This document shows positions 7,793-14,211 of a stretch of 27,442 bases of DNA, one piece after another; the stretch's first letter is position 1; each line of letters opens with the position of its first letter. The position numbers were made by a program, and so were the translations under genes. Source of the DNA: an uncultured Eubacteriales bacterium (GTDB lineage Bacteria > Bacillota > Clostridia > Oscillospirales > CAG-272); contig CAKSLU010000022.1 of assembly GCA_934474225.1 (NCBI GenBank), positions 1 through 27,442 on the forward strand, in the 5' to 3' direction. The notes beneath the pieces were generated by a model. It saw only the letters and a list, made by a program, of their open reading frames with translations, ran no database searches and was not told the DNA's origin.

Positions 7793-9070
7793 ATGTTTGT
7801 CGATCATGTAAAAATCTATGTCAAGGCGGGAGACGGCGGCAATGGCGCCGTGTCCTTCCGCCGCGAAAAATATGTCGCCGCAGGCGGACCCGACGGCGGC
7901 GACGGCGGCAGGGGCGGCAATATCGTCCTGCGCATCGACGAGGGCACCAACACGCTGCTCGCTTTCCGCTACAAACGCAAATTCGTCGCCGAAAACGGCG
8001 GCGACGGCAAGGCGTGCAAGATGCACGGCGCGTCGGGCAAGGACACGGTGATTCCCGTGCCGCCCGGAACGCTGGTGCGCGACGCCGAGAGCGGCAAAAT
8101 TATCAAGGATATGTCCGCCGACGAGGACTTCGTCCTCTGCAAAGGCGGGCGCGGCGGCTGGGGCAACCGGCATTTCGCCACGCCGACGAGACAAATCCCC
8201 CGCTTTGCCAAGAGCGGAACCAAGGGCGAGGAGCGCGAGGTCACACTGGAACTCAAGATGCTGGCGGATGTCGGGCTTGTCGGCTTTCCCAATGTCGGCA
8301 AATCCTCCATCCTCTCGCGCATCAGCGCGGCAAAGCCGAAGATCGCCGACTACCATTTCACCACGCTGTCGCCCAACCTCGGCGTGGTGCAGTCCGGCGA
8401 GGGCAAGGGCTTTGTCGTCGCCGACATTCCCGGGCTGATCGAGGGCGCGTCCGAGGGCGCGGGGCTGGGACATGAGTTTTTGCGCCATGTTGACCGTTGC
8501 CGTCTGATTCTACACGTCGTGGATGTGTCGGGCACGGAGGGGCGCGACCCGGTGGAGGACATCGAGAAAATCAACACCGAGCTTGCGCGCTACGACGCGG
8601 GGCTGGCAAGCCGCCCGCAGATCATCGTTGCCAACAAGCACGACCTTGTGGCGTCGGGCGAGACCGACATTGCAAAGTTTGAGGCTTATGTCAGGGCGCA
8701 GGGTTATGACCTCATCTATGTCAGCGCGCTGACGGGCGAGAACCTCGACGCACTCAAGCGCAAGACGGCGGAGAAGCTGGAAACGCTGCCGCCGCTCACG
8801 GTCTACGCGCCGGAGCTGACCCCGGAGGACGAGGCGCTGCCGCGCGGCGAACGCCGCACCACGGTGCGCCGCGAGAACAACACCTTCTATGTCGAGGGCG
8901 AGTGGCTCATCAACCTCATGGGGCAGATCAACCCCGACGACTACGAGTCGCTGTCGTTCTTCTCCCGCGTCCTGCAAAAGGCGGGCGTCATCGCCATGCT
9001 GGAAGAGAAGGGCGCCAAGGACGGCGACACCGTCAACATCTACGACTTTGAGTTTGATTTTGTGAAATAA
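7793..9070 (+). CDS. obgE: GTPase ObgE/CgtA
   Basis: This 425-residue Obg-family GTPase acts in late 50S ribosome assembly, in stringent and stress signalling and, in spore formers, in sporulation onset. The Obg domain (1-158) has the expected glycine-rich repeats (G-D-G-G-N-G, G-G-D-G-G-R-G-G). The G domain starts with G-F-P-N-V-G-K-S-S (about 164-172) and carries D-I-P-G and N-K-H-D. The C-terminal OCT domain (about 345-425) is complete, as in Gram-positive Obg proteins. AAAGGA precedes the ATG. No strong promoter is visible in the repeat-filled gap upstream, so some transcription may come through from the der operon. Confidence 0.98.
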   Translation: MFVDHVKIYVKAGDGGNGAVSFRREKYVAAGGPDGGDGGRGGNIVLRIDEGTNTLLAFRYKRKFVAENGGDGKACKMHGASGKDTVIPVPPGTLVRDAESGKIIKDMSADEDFVLCKGGRGGWGNRHFATPTRQIPRFAKSGTKGEEREVTLELKMLADVGLVGFPNVGKSSILSRISAAKPKIADYHFTTLSPNLGVVQSGEGKGFVVADIPGLIEGASEGAGLGHEFLRHVDRCRLILHVVDVSGTEGRDPVEDIEKINTELARYDAGLASRPQIIVANKHDLVASGETDIAKFEAYVRAQGYDLIYVSALTGENLDALKRKTAEKLETLPPLTVYAPELTPEDEALPRGERRTTVRRENNTFYVEGEWLINLMGQINPDDYESLSFFSRVLQKAGVIAMLEEKGAKDGDTVNIYDFEFDFVK

Positions 9071-9082
9071 TAAAACAGAATG

Positions 9083-9129
9083 AAAAACCACCGATAGAAG
9101 GCACAAATGCATTTCTATCGGTGGTTTTT
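9083..9129 (+). terminator. Bidirectional terminator after obgE
   Basis: The 17-base arms AAAAACCACCGATAGAA and TTCTATCGGTGGTTTTT flank a 13-base loop. Because both ends are A/T tracts, it can also stop the convergent minus-strand transcript that ends at 9167. Confidence 0.92.
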
Positions 9130-9166
9130 CTGTAATAGGATGTTGATGTAGTAGTTATTTTAAAAA

Positions 9167-9436
9167 TTATGACAACATGGATTTGAATTGATCGAAGATT
9201 TGCTCATAGTTTGGAATCCGATTCATGTTCGTTCCCTTATAGGGGAAAATTGTATCAGCAAATTCGGACCAATCGCTCTTTGATTTTTTGTATAATAGCA
9301 AACACATCAAATCATAGAACATGTATGTTTCGATTGCGTCTGCATCAAATATTGTACCTCTTGGGCGAGCATTAAAGCCGAATTCCTTGCAAAGCATATG
9401 TTCCAGTTCGATGGCGATGTCGTGAGTGTTCCTCAT
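9167..9436 (-). CDS. Small protein of unknown function downstream of the collagen-like gene
   Basis: This 89-residue protein has no family I recognise. The start at ATG 9436 is chosen because GGAGGAA lies ten bases upstream, just after the stop of the collagen-like gene (9463). An earlier in-frame ATG at 9484 would overlap that gene. The protein has no signal peptide or membrane span. It is rich in aromatic and acidic residues (M-F-Y-D-L-M-C-L-L-L-Y, D-W-S-E-F-A-D) and looks like a compact helical cytosolic protein. The 26-base gap implies co-transcription with the surface protein. Its base composition is clearly more A/T-rich than the surrounding chromosome and matches the 3' end of the neighbouring gene, suggesting the two arrived together. 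Confidence 0.7.
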   Translation of the reverse strand: MRNTHDIAIELEHMLCKEFGFNARPRGTIFDADAIETYMFYDLMCLLLYKKSKSDWSEFADTIFPYKGTNMNRIPNYEQIFDQFKSMLS

Positions 9437-9462
9437 ACAAGAAGTTCCTCCAATTTGTAATG

Positions 9463-12400
9463 TTATTGTTTTGTCCAGGTGCATTCATCAGCTTTTAAGT
9501 ATCTTCGAATCGAATTATTGGGAATCGAAAAATCTAAATGTATTTCTTTGAAGTATTGAGAATAATCTTTTTCGGGTACGGCAGAAATAGTGAAAGTTTT
9601 GCTTCCTCCGAGTGCTGTGTAATAATTTGTTTCAGCTCGTTCACCATGAATGTCTGCATAGGCGGTGTTGCAGGTAAGTTCCCAGTCTCCGGCTTCTTCA
9701 AAATAAACCATTCGACTGATATACTGTAGAGCATGTGGCATTATCTTTGTTACTGAAGCGGGTATAACTAACGGAATGGCATTAGAATTGCAGTAATAAA
9801 AACAATAGCTTTCAAGTGTTGTAATAGTAGATGGCAATACGATATCGGCTAAATCATAACACTCATAAAAGCAGTACTCGCCAATGGAAGTAATACCTTC
9901 TGGCAGATTTATGTTCTGAAGACTGCTACAGCCATAAAATGCGCGACTATCGATTTTAACTATAGAATCTGGCAACTGAACGGATTTTAGATTTTTTGCA
10001 TCTTCAAATGCGCTGGCTAAAATTTGTGTGACTTTTTTGCCTTTATAAAATTCGGGGATGACGACTACATCCATGTATTGCGTTGTTCCTGCTTTGACGC
10101 CATATGTTCCGTCGGGAAGCGGATAATATGTCAATCCATCTGTGCCGGAAGATGCAGAATCTACATGGAATGTATCGTTAGATCCGTCCGTATATGTAAT
10201 GGTAAAAACACCGTTTTCGTATTTGATGTTGGCAATACCGCGACCATCTGTGCCGTCCGCACCGTCCGTGCCGTCTCTGCCGTCCGCGCCGGTGTCGCCT
10301 TTATCGCCTTTGTCACCTTTTTCACCTTGGATGCCTTGCGCGCCGGTGTCACCTTTGTCGCCCTTGTCACCTTTTATGCCGAGGGCGGAAATGCCGGTAT
10401 CGGTGTCGCCGATCCACCAGTTGAAGTTTGCGCCGATGTAGGGGGTGAGACCGTTTATGCCGTCTCTGCCATCTACACCAGCATCACCCTTTTCGCCTTG
10501 GATGCCTTGCGCGCCGGTGTCACCTTTGTCGCCCTTGTCACCCTTTTCACCCTGGATGCCCTGTGCGCCGGGATCGCCTTTATCGCCCTTTTCACCCTTT
10601 TCGCCTTGGATGCCTTGCGCGCCGGTGTCACCTTTTTCGCCTTTGTCACCCTTTTCGCCTTGGATGCCCTGTGCGCCGGTGTCACCCTTGTCACCCTTTT
10701 CGCCTTGGATGCCCTGCGCGCCGGTGTCACCTTTATCGCCTTTGTCACCCTTATCGCCTTGGATGCCCTGCGCACCGGTGTCACCCTTGTCACCCTTGTC
10801 GCCCTTGTCACCCTTGTCGCCTTGGATGCCCTGCGCGCCGGTGTCACCTTTATCGCCCTTGTCACCCTTTTCGCCTTGGATGCCCTGCGCGCCGGTGTCA
10901 CCTTTGTCGCCTTTGTCACCCTTTTCGCCTTGGATACCCTGCGCACCGGTGTCACCTTTATCGCCCTTGTCACCCTTTTCGCCCTGGATGCCTTGCGCGC
11001 CGGTGTCACCCTTGTCGCCTTGGATGCCCTGCGCACCGGTGTCACCCTTGTCGCCTTTGTCACCCTTTTCGCCTTGGATACCCTGCGCACCGGTGTCACC
11101 TTTGTCGCCTTTATCGCCCTTGTCACCTTTTACGCCGAGGGCGGAGATGCCGGTATCGGTCTCGCCAATCCACCAGTTGAAGTTTGCGCCAATGTAGGGG
11201 GTGAGACCGTTTATGCCGTCTGCACCGGTGTCACCCTTGTCACCCTTTTCACCCTGGATGCCCTGCGCACCGGTGTCACCTTTGTCGCCTTTGTCACCCT
11301 TTTCGCCCTGGATGCCTTGCGCGCCGGTGTCACCTTTGTCGCCTTTGTCACCCTTTTCGCCCTGGATGCCTTGCGCGCCGGTGTCACCTTTTTCGCCTTT
11401 GTCACCCTTTTCGCCTTGGATGCCCTGCGCACCGGTGTCGCCTTTATCGCCCTTGTCACCCTTTTCGCCTTGGATGCCCTGTGCGCCGGTGTCGCCTTTA
11501 TCGCCCTTGTCACCCTTTTCGCCTTGGATGCCCTGTGCGCCGGTGTCACCCTTGTCACCCTTTTCACCCTGGATGCCCTGCGCGCCGGTGTCACCTTTCT
11601 CGCCTTGGTCGCCCTTTTCGCCTTGGATACCCTGCGCACCGGTGTCACCCTTGTCGCCTTTGTCACCCTTTTCGCCCTGGATGCCTTGCGCGCCGGCGTC
11701 ACCTTTCTCGCCTTGGTCGCCCTTCAAGCCCTGCGCGGAAATGCCGGTATCGGTCTCGCCGATCCACCAGTTGCCGTTTGCGCCGATAAAGGGCGTGAGA
11801 CCGTTTACACCATCCTTGCCGTCTACGCCGTCTTTGCCGTCTTTACCGTCCTTGCCGTCTGCGCCGGAAGAACCTCTGCTGCCGCGCGCGCCGACCAGCG
11901 ATGCAAGCCATTCCTTCTCCGTGCCGACAAAGCCGTTTTTCACTGCGATGTCGTAGGCGGAAAGCCCGACGATATCGCCCGACGAGCCGGCGGCGGCGCT
12001 CGCCTTTTCAACCGCTGCATCAAAGGCAGCGTCGGTGAACAGCCCTTGCGCAATCAGCTTGTCCGCGAGCGTCGTCTTTGCCCCCTTGATGTAGGCAAAC
12101 AGGGCATAGTAGGCGACCGCAACGGCGTCGCCGCGCCTGAAATCCGCGGTATTGACCGTGCCGTCCAGAATGCCGATTTGTCTTGCCAGCGGGAACGGGT
12201 CGTCCCAGGCAAAATCCGCCTCATTCGCATCCGAATAGCCGAGCGCGCGGAGCATCAGCGTCAAAAACGCCGCCGCGCCTGCATTGCCTGTGCCGAACTG
12301 TGTCTCCGAGATGCCGTAGGTCAGCTTGTGCCCATAGGCATAGCCGAGGTAGGCGTCCGCCCACTTCGGCGTGTCCTCAAACGGGTTTTTGAGATTGTCC

Positions 12401-12645
12401 GCCAGCGCGTCCGCCTCGCAGCCCATGACGCGCAGCAGCATGACCATCGCCTCGACGCGCGTCATTTCGCGCTCGAGCGCAAAGTCGGTGTCCGACACGC
12501 CGCGAAACAGCCCGAGCTCCTTCAGCGCGGTTGCCATCGCCGTCTTGTCCGTGCGCCGCACGGTCGCTGTGTATGCCGCCGTCGGCAGTGCAAACATGCT
12601 GCATAGCAGCGCCAGACACAGCAGCAGTGATAGAATTTTCTTCAT
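9463..12645 (-). CDS. Collagen-like surface protein with SLH-like head and leucine-rich cap
   Basis: This 1060-residue exported protein starts at ATG 12645 after AGGGAGGA. Residues 1-24 are a signal peptide. Residues 30-215 resemble S-layer homology repeats (M-T-R-V-E-A-M-V-M-L-L-R, F-E-D-T-P-K-W-A-D-A-Y), which anchor proteins to wall polymers. A short link (S-A-Y-D-I-A-V-K-N-G-F-V-G-T-E-K-E-W-L) precedes Gly-X-Y blocks at about 252-282, 306-480, 503-732 and 756-803. These are built mostly from Lys-Gly-Asp/Glu triplets, known to stabilise bacterial collagen triple helices by salt bridges. Three interruptions share the motif L-T-P-[Y/F]-I-G-A-N-x-N-W-W-I-G. Residues about 855-985 are BspA-type leucine-rich repeats (LRR_5). 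I infer a trimeric stalk presenting a binding tip. It is controlled by a consensus promoter with two operators. Confidence 0.9.
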   Translation of the reverse strand: MKKILSLLLCLALLCSMFALPTAAYTATVRRTDKTAMATALKELGLFRGVSDTDFALEREMTRVEAMVMLLRVMGCEADALADNLKNPFEDTPKWADAYLGYAYGHKLTYGISETQFGTGNAGAAAFLTLMLRALGYSDANEADFAWDDPFPLARQIGILDGTVNTADFRRGDAVAVAYYALFAYIKGAKTTLADKLIAQGLFTDAAFDAAVEKASAAAGSSGDIVGLSAYDIAVKNGFVGTEKEWLASLVGARGSRGSSGADGKDGKDGKDGVDGKDGVNGLTPFIGANGNWWIGETDTGISAQGLKGDQGEKGDAGAQGIQGEKGDKGDKGDTGAQGIQGEKGDQGEKGDTGAQGIQGEKGDKGDTGAQGIQGEKGDKGDKGDTGAQGIQGEKGDKGDKGDTGAQGIQGEKGDKGEKGDTGAQGIQGEKGDKGDKGDTGAQGIQGEKGDKGDKGDTGAQGIQGEKGDKGDTGADGINGLTPYIGANFNWWIGETDTGISALGVKGDKGDKGDKGDTGAQGIQGEKGDKGDKGDTGAQGIQGDKGDTGAQGIQGEKGDKGDKGDTGAQGIQGEKGDKGDKGDTGAQGIQGEKGDKGDKGDTGAQGIQGDKGDKGDKGDKGDTGAQGIQGDKGDKGDKGDTGAQGIQGEKGDKGDTGAQGIQGEKGDKGEKGDTGAQGIQGEKGEKGDKGDPGAQGIQGEKGDKGDKGDTGAQGIQGEKGDAGVDGRDGINGLTPYIGANFNWWIGDTDTGISALGIKGDKGDKGDTGAQGIQGEKGDKGDKGDTGADGRDGTDGADGTDGRGIANIKYENGVFTITYTDGSNDTFHVDSASSGTDGLTYYPLPDGTYGVKAGTTQYMDVVVIPEFYKGKKVTQILASAFEDAKNLKSVQLPDSIVKIDSRAFYGCSSLQNINLPEGITSIGEYCFYECYDLADIVLPSTITTLESYCFYYCNSNAIPLVIPASVTKIMPHALQYISRMVYFEEAGDWELTCNTAYADIHGERAETNYYTALGGSKTFTISAVPEKDYSQYFKEIHLDFSIPNNSIRRYLKADECTWTKQ
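10237..11730 (-). repeat. In-gene tandem repeat encoding the Gly-X-Y stalk
   Basis: The core G-A-Q-G-I-Q-G recurs 22 times (9, 12 and 1 per block). Units are mostly 18 residues (54 bases), with others of 12, 15 and 21 residues. All are multiples of 9 bases, i.e. whole Gly-X-Y triplets, so gain or loss of a unit keeps both the reading frame and the glycine register. Confidence 0.9.
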
Positions 12646-12700
12646 GTTTCGTCCTCCCTTGTTCCTGTCAATATTGCAAAAGATTGCATATTCTGCAGCC

Positions 12701-12729
12701 ATTATACTCAATTTATGAGTATTTGTCAA
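12701..12729 (-). promoter_or_regulatory. Consensus promoter of the collagen-like gene
   Basis: On the minus strand, a perfect TTGACA (12729-12724) and a perfect TATAAT (12706-12701) are separated by 17 bases. Operator O1 fills the spacer and touches the -10. Such a strong promoter overlapped by a palindrome is expected to need repression. Confidence 0.9.
12704..12722. promoter_or_regulatory. Operator O1 (perfect 19-bp palindrome)
   Basis: ATACTCA-ATTTA-TGAGTAT has perfect seven-base arms. It overlaps the -10 box and spacer of the minus-strand promoter. Together with O2, 25 bp away, it is the probable binding site for the adjacent XRE-type regulator. Confidence 0.85.
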
Positions 12730-12750
12730 TACTCAATTTTTGAGTATGCT
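12723..12750 (+). promoter_or_regulatory. Promoter of the XRE regulator gene
   Basis: TTGTCA (12723-12728), a 16-base spacer and TATGCT (12745-12750) point to the regulator gene. The -35 box shares bases with the -35 of the opposing promoter, so the two promoters are back to back and mutually overlapping. Operator O2 fills the spacer. Confidence 0.65.
12729..12747. promoter_or_regulatory. Operator O2 (perfect 19-bp palindrome)
   Basis: ATACTCA-ATTTT-TGAGTAT has the same arms as O1 with a one-base-different centre. It lies in the spacer of the regulator's own promoter, which suggests autoregulation. Confidence 0.85.
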
Positions 12751-12784
12751 ACTATCGTTGTATCTGAAAAAGGGAGGGTGCAAC

Positions 12785-13009
12785 ATGGATTACCGCGTCA
12801 GAATGCGCGCAGTTCGGGAGGATCACGACTACACACAGGCGGAGATCGGAAGGCTGCTTCACAAATCACAACAGGGCTACGCCCATATTGAGACCGGCAG
12901 AGCCGAGCTGAAGATCGACGACCTGAAGATTCTCTGCCGTTTCTACGATGTTTCCGCCGACTACATGATCGGTCTGAGCGACGCGATGCGTCCCTGCCCG
13001 AAGGAGTAA
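12785..13009 (+). CDS. XRE-family helix-turn-helix regulator
   Basis: This 74-residue protein starts at ATG 12785 after AAAGGGAGGG. It consists almost entirely of one Cro/C1-type helix-turn-helix domain (residues about 5-62). The recognition part is T-Q-A-E-I-G-R-L-L-H-K-S-Q-Q-G-Y-A-H-I-E, and the common ending D-V-S-A-D-Y-M-I-G-L follows. Such small proteins bind palindromic DNA as dimers. Two identical-arm palindromes lie in the gap to the divergent collagen-like gene, one in each promoter, so I infer that it represses both that gene and itself. There is no ligand or peptidase domain, so the inducing signal is not evident. A bidirectional terminator follows the stop codon at once. Confidence 0.92.
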   Translation: MDYRVRMRAVREDHDYTQAEIGRLLHKSQQGYAHIETGRAELKIDDLKILCRFYDVSADYMIGLSDAMRPCPKE

Positions 13010-13039
13010 AAAAAGAAGGTGCGGCGGCACCTTCTTTTT
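13010..13039. terminator. Bidirectional terminator between XRE gene and esterase 1
   Basis: AAAAAGAAGGTGC and GCACCTTCTTTTT form a 13-base perfect stem with a four-base loop. It serves the plus-strand regulator gene and, read the other way, esterase 1, which ends at 13063. Confidence 0.92.
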
Positions 13040-13062
13040 ACGTTTGCTTATTTCGCCGCGAT

Positions 13063-14073
13063 TTATTGCAGCGCGTCGAGAATGGTATTCAGCGTGTACT
13101 TGTTCTCGCCGCCGACCACGCTCTGCAGCATGGTAAGTGCGTCGAGAAGGTCTACCGTGCCGTCGCCGTTGGCATCAAAGCGCACGGACGGACCGGGCAG
13201 CATCGTGTTTTCAAACTGCGTGTTCTTTTGCGCGAAGACCCAGTCGATGACCTCAGGCATTTTTGCAACCGTCGGCCAGATGTTGTGCTTGCCGCCCTCG
13301 ATGACGGTATACTTGATGTCGGTGCCGCCGGCTTTTCGGATGGCGGCGACCAGCGCATCGGTGCCTGCAATCAGCAGCGTGGGGTCGGCATCGCCGTGAA
13401 AGGTCCAAATCGGCGTGCCGAGATAGCGCGCGGCGATGGCGTCGGCGCCCGCCTCGGTCACAGGTCCCTGCGGCTGCCCGGTGCCTGCCATCGGCACGAC
13501 CGCCGCAAAGGTGTGCGGGTGCAGGGCAGCCATCGCCCAGGCCGCGCCCGCGCCGTTGGACGCGCCGCTGAGGTAGATGCGCGAGGTGTCAATCACATCG
13601 CGGTTGTCCTCGATAAAGCAGCCGAGCAGTTCCATCGCCGCATTGAGATAGGCGCGTTCCAGCGTGCCGTCGGCGATGTCGGCGGCAAACTTGTCGCTGC
13701 CGGGGTAGGCATCGCGGGCAATCCACATATCGGTGGCGGGGCATTGCGGCGCAATCATGATGCAGTCGTAGTCCGAGCGGAAGACGGCGGTGTTCAGCTC
13801 CGTGCCGGTTGCGGAAATCTGCTTGGCATTATCCGTGCCGCGTGAGCCGTTGCCGTGCATGTGGATGAAGACGGGATAGGTCTTGCCCGCGGTCTTGTAG
13901 CTTTCGGGCAGGTAATAGCGGTAGGGAATGGTCAGCCCGTTGGATGCCTTGTAGCTGCCCTTTGCAAAGACCTCCTTCGGCACGAGATTTGCCGTCTCGG
14001 AGGCGGCGCCGATGCCGACGGTCGTGCCGGTGAGCAGAGCCGCCAGCAGAAAACAGAACCAATGCTTTTTCAT
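13063..14073 (-). CDS. Secreted alpha/beta-hydrolase esterase with half-dockerin tail (esterase 1)
   Basis: This 336-residue exported hydrolase starts at ATG 14073 after AGGAGGG. Residues 1-24 are a signal peptide. The catalytic domain (about 33-290) resembles the COG4099/CE1-like group (predicted peptidase/esterase). It has the oxyanion segment H-M-H-G-N-G-S-R-G (71-79), nucleophile Ser172 in G-A-S-N-G, Asp230 in H-G-D-A-D and His263 in G-K-H-N. Residues 300-311 form a dockerin-type calcium loop (D-A-N-G-D-G-T-V-D-L-L-D), while the second half lacks acidic ligands. It is the shortest of three tandem paralogues because it lacks the roughly 300-residue beta-rich N-terminal region of the others. 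I infer action on plant or mucin glycans or their acyl groups; the substrate is unknown. Confidence 0.88.
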   Translation of the reverse strand: MKKHWFCFLLAALLTGTTVGIGAASETANLVPKEVFAKGSYKASNGLTIPYRYYLPESYKTAGKTYPVFIHMHGNGSRGTDNAKQISATGTELNTAVFRSDYDCIMIAPQCPATDMWIARDAYPGSDKFAADIADGTLERAYLNAAMELLGCFIEDNRDVIDTSRIYLSGASNGAGAAWAMAALHPHTFAAVVPMAGTGQPQGPVTEAGADAIAARYLGTPIWTFHGDADPTLLIAGTDALVAAIRKAGGTDIKYTVIEGGKHNIWPTVAKMPEVIDWVFAQKNTQFENTMLPGPSVRFDANGDGTVDLLDALTMLQSVVGGENKYTLNTILDALQ

Positions 14074-14106
14074 GGATGAAATCCCTCCTGAATATACGTT
14101 GCTTTT

Positions 14107-14135
14107 ATTATATAGGAAAAATCCACGCTTGTCCA
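14107..14135 (-). promoter_or_regulatory. Promoter of esterase 1
   Basis: On the minus strand, TGGACA (14135-14130), 17 bases and a perfect TATAAT (14112-14107) precede the gene. Confidence 0.75.
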
Positions 14136-14161
14136 TCTGAAACGGGGCAACTTTTTACGCA

Positions 14162-14203
14162 AAAAATCGGGGGCGTGCCAAGCGGCAACGTCCCCCGATT
14201 TTT
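14162..14203 (-). terminator. Terminator of esterase 2
   Basis: AAAAATCGGGGG and CCCCCGATTTTT arms surround a G/C-rich loop. On the minus strand the hairpin ends in six T residues. It isolates esterase 2 from the promoter of esterase 1. Confidence 0.9.
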
Positions 14204-14211
14204 CGGTATGC

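Noticed and set aside
9463..9720. C-terminal end of the collagen-like protein considered as a toxin domain with 9167-9436 as immunity gene
   Set aside because: The end reads like the usual close of BspA-type leucine-rich surface proteins and shows no nuclease, deaminase or other toxin motif. Only the exchange-unit idea is kept as a finding.
10237..11730. Regular array of near-identical units, considered as a CRISPR array
   Set aside because: The units are contiguous, lack unique spacers, encode Gly-X-Y in frame and have no cas genes nearby.
10024..12606. A very long open frame on the plus strand opposite the collagen-like gene (about 860 codons), and several shorter Ser-Pro or Arg-rich frames there
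   Set aside because: They are mirror images of the 54-base Gly-X-Y repeat, which contains no stop codons in the other frames. They lack ribosome sites and would encode only low-complexity sequence.
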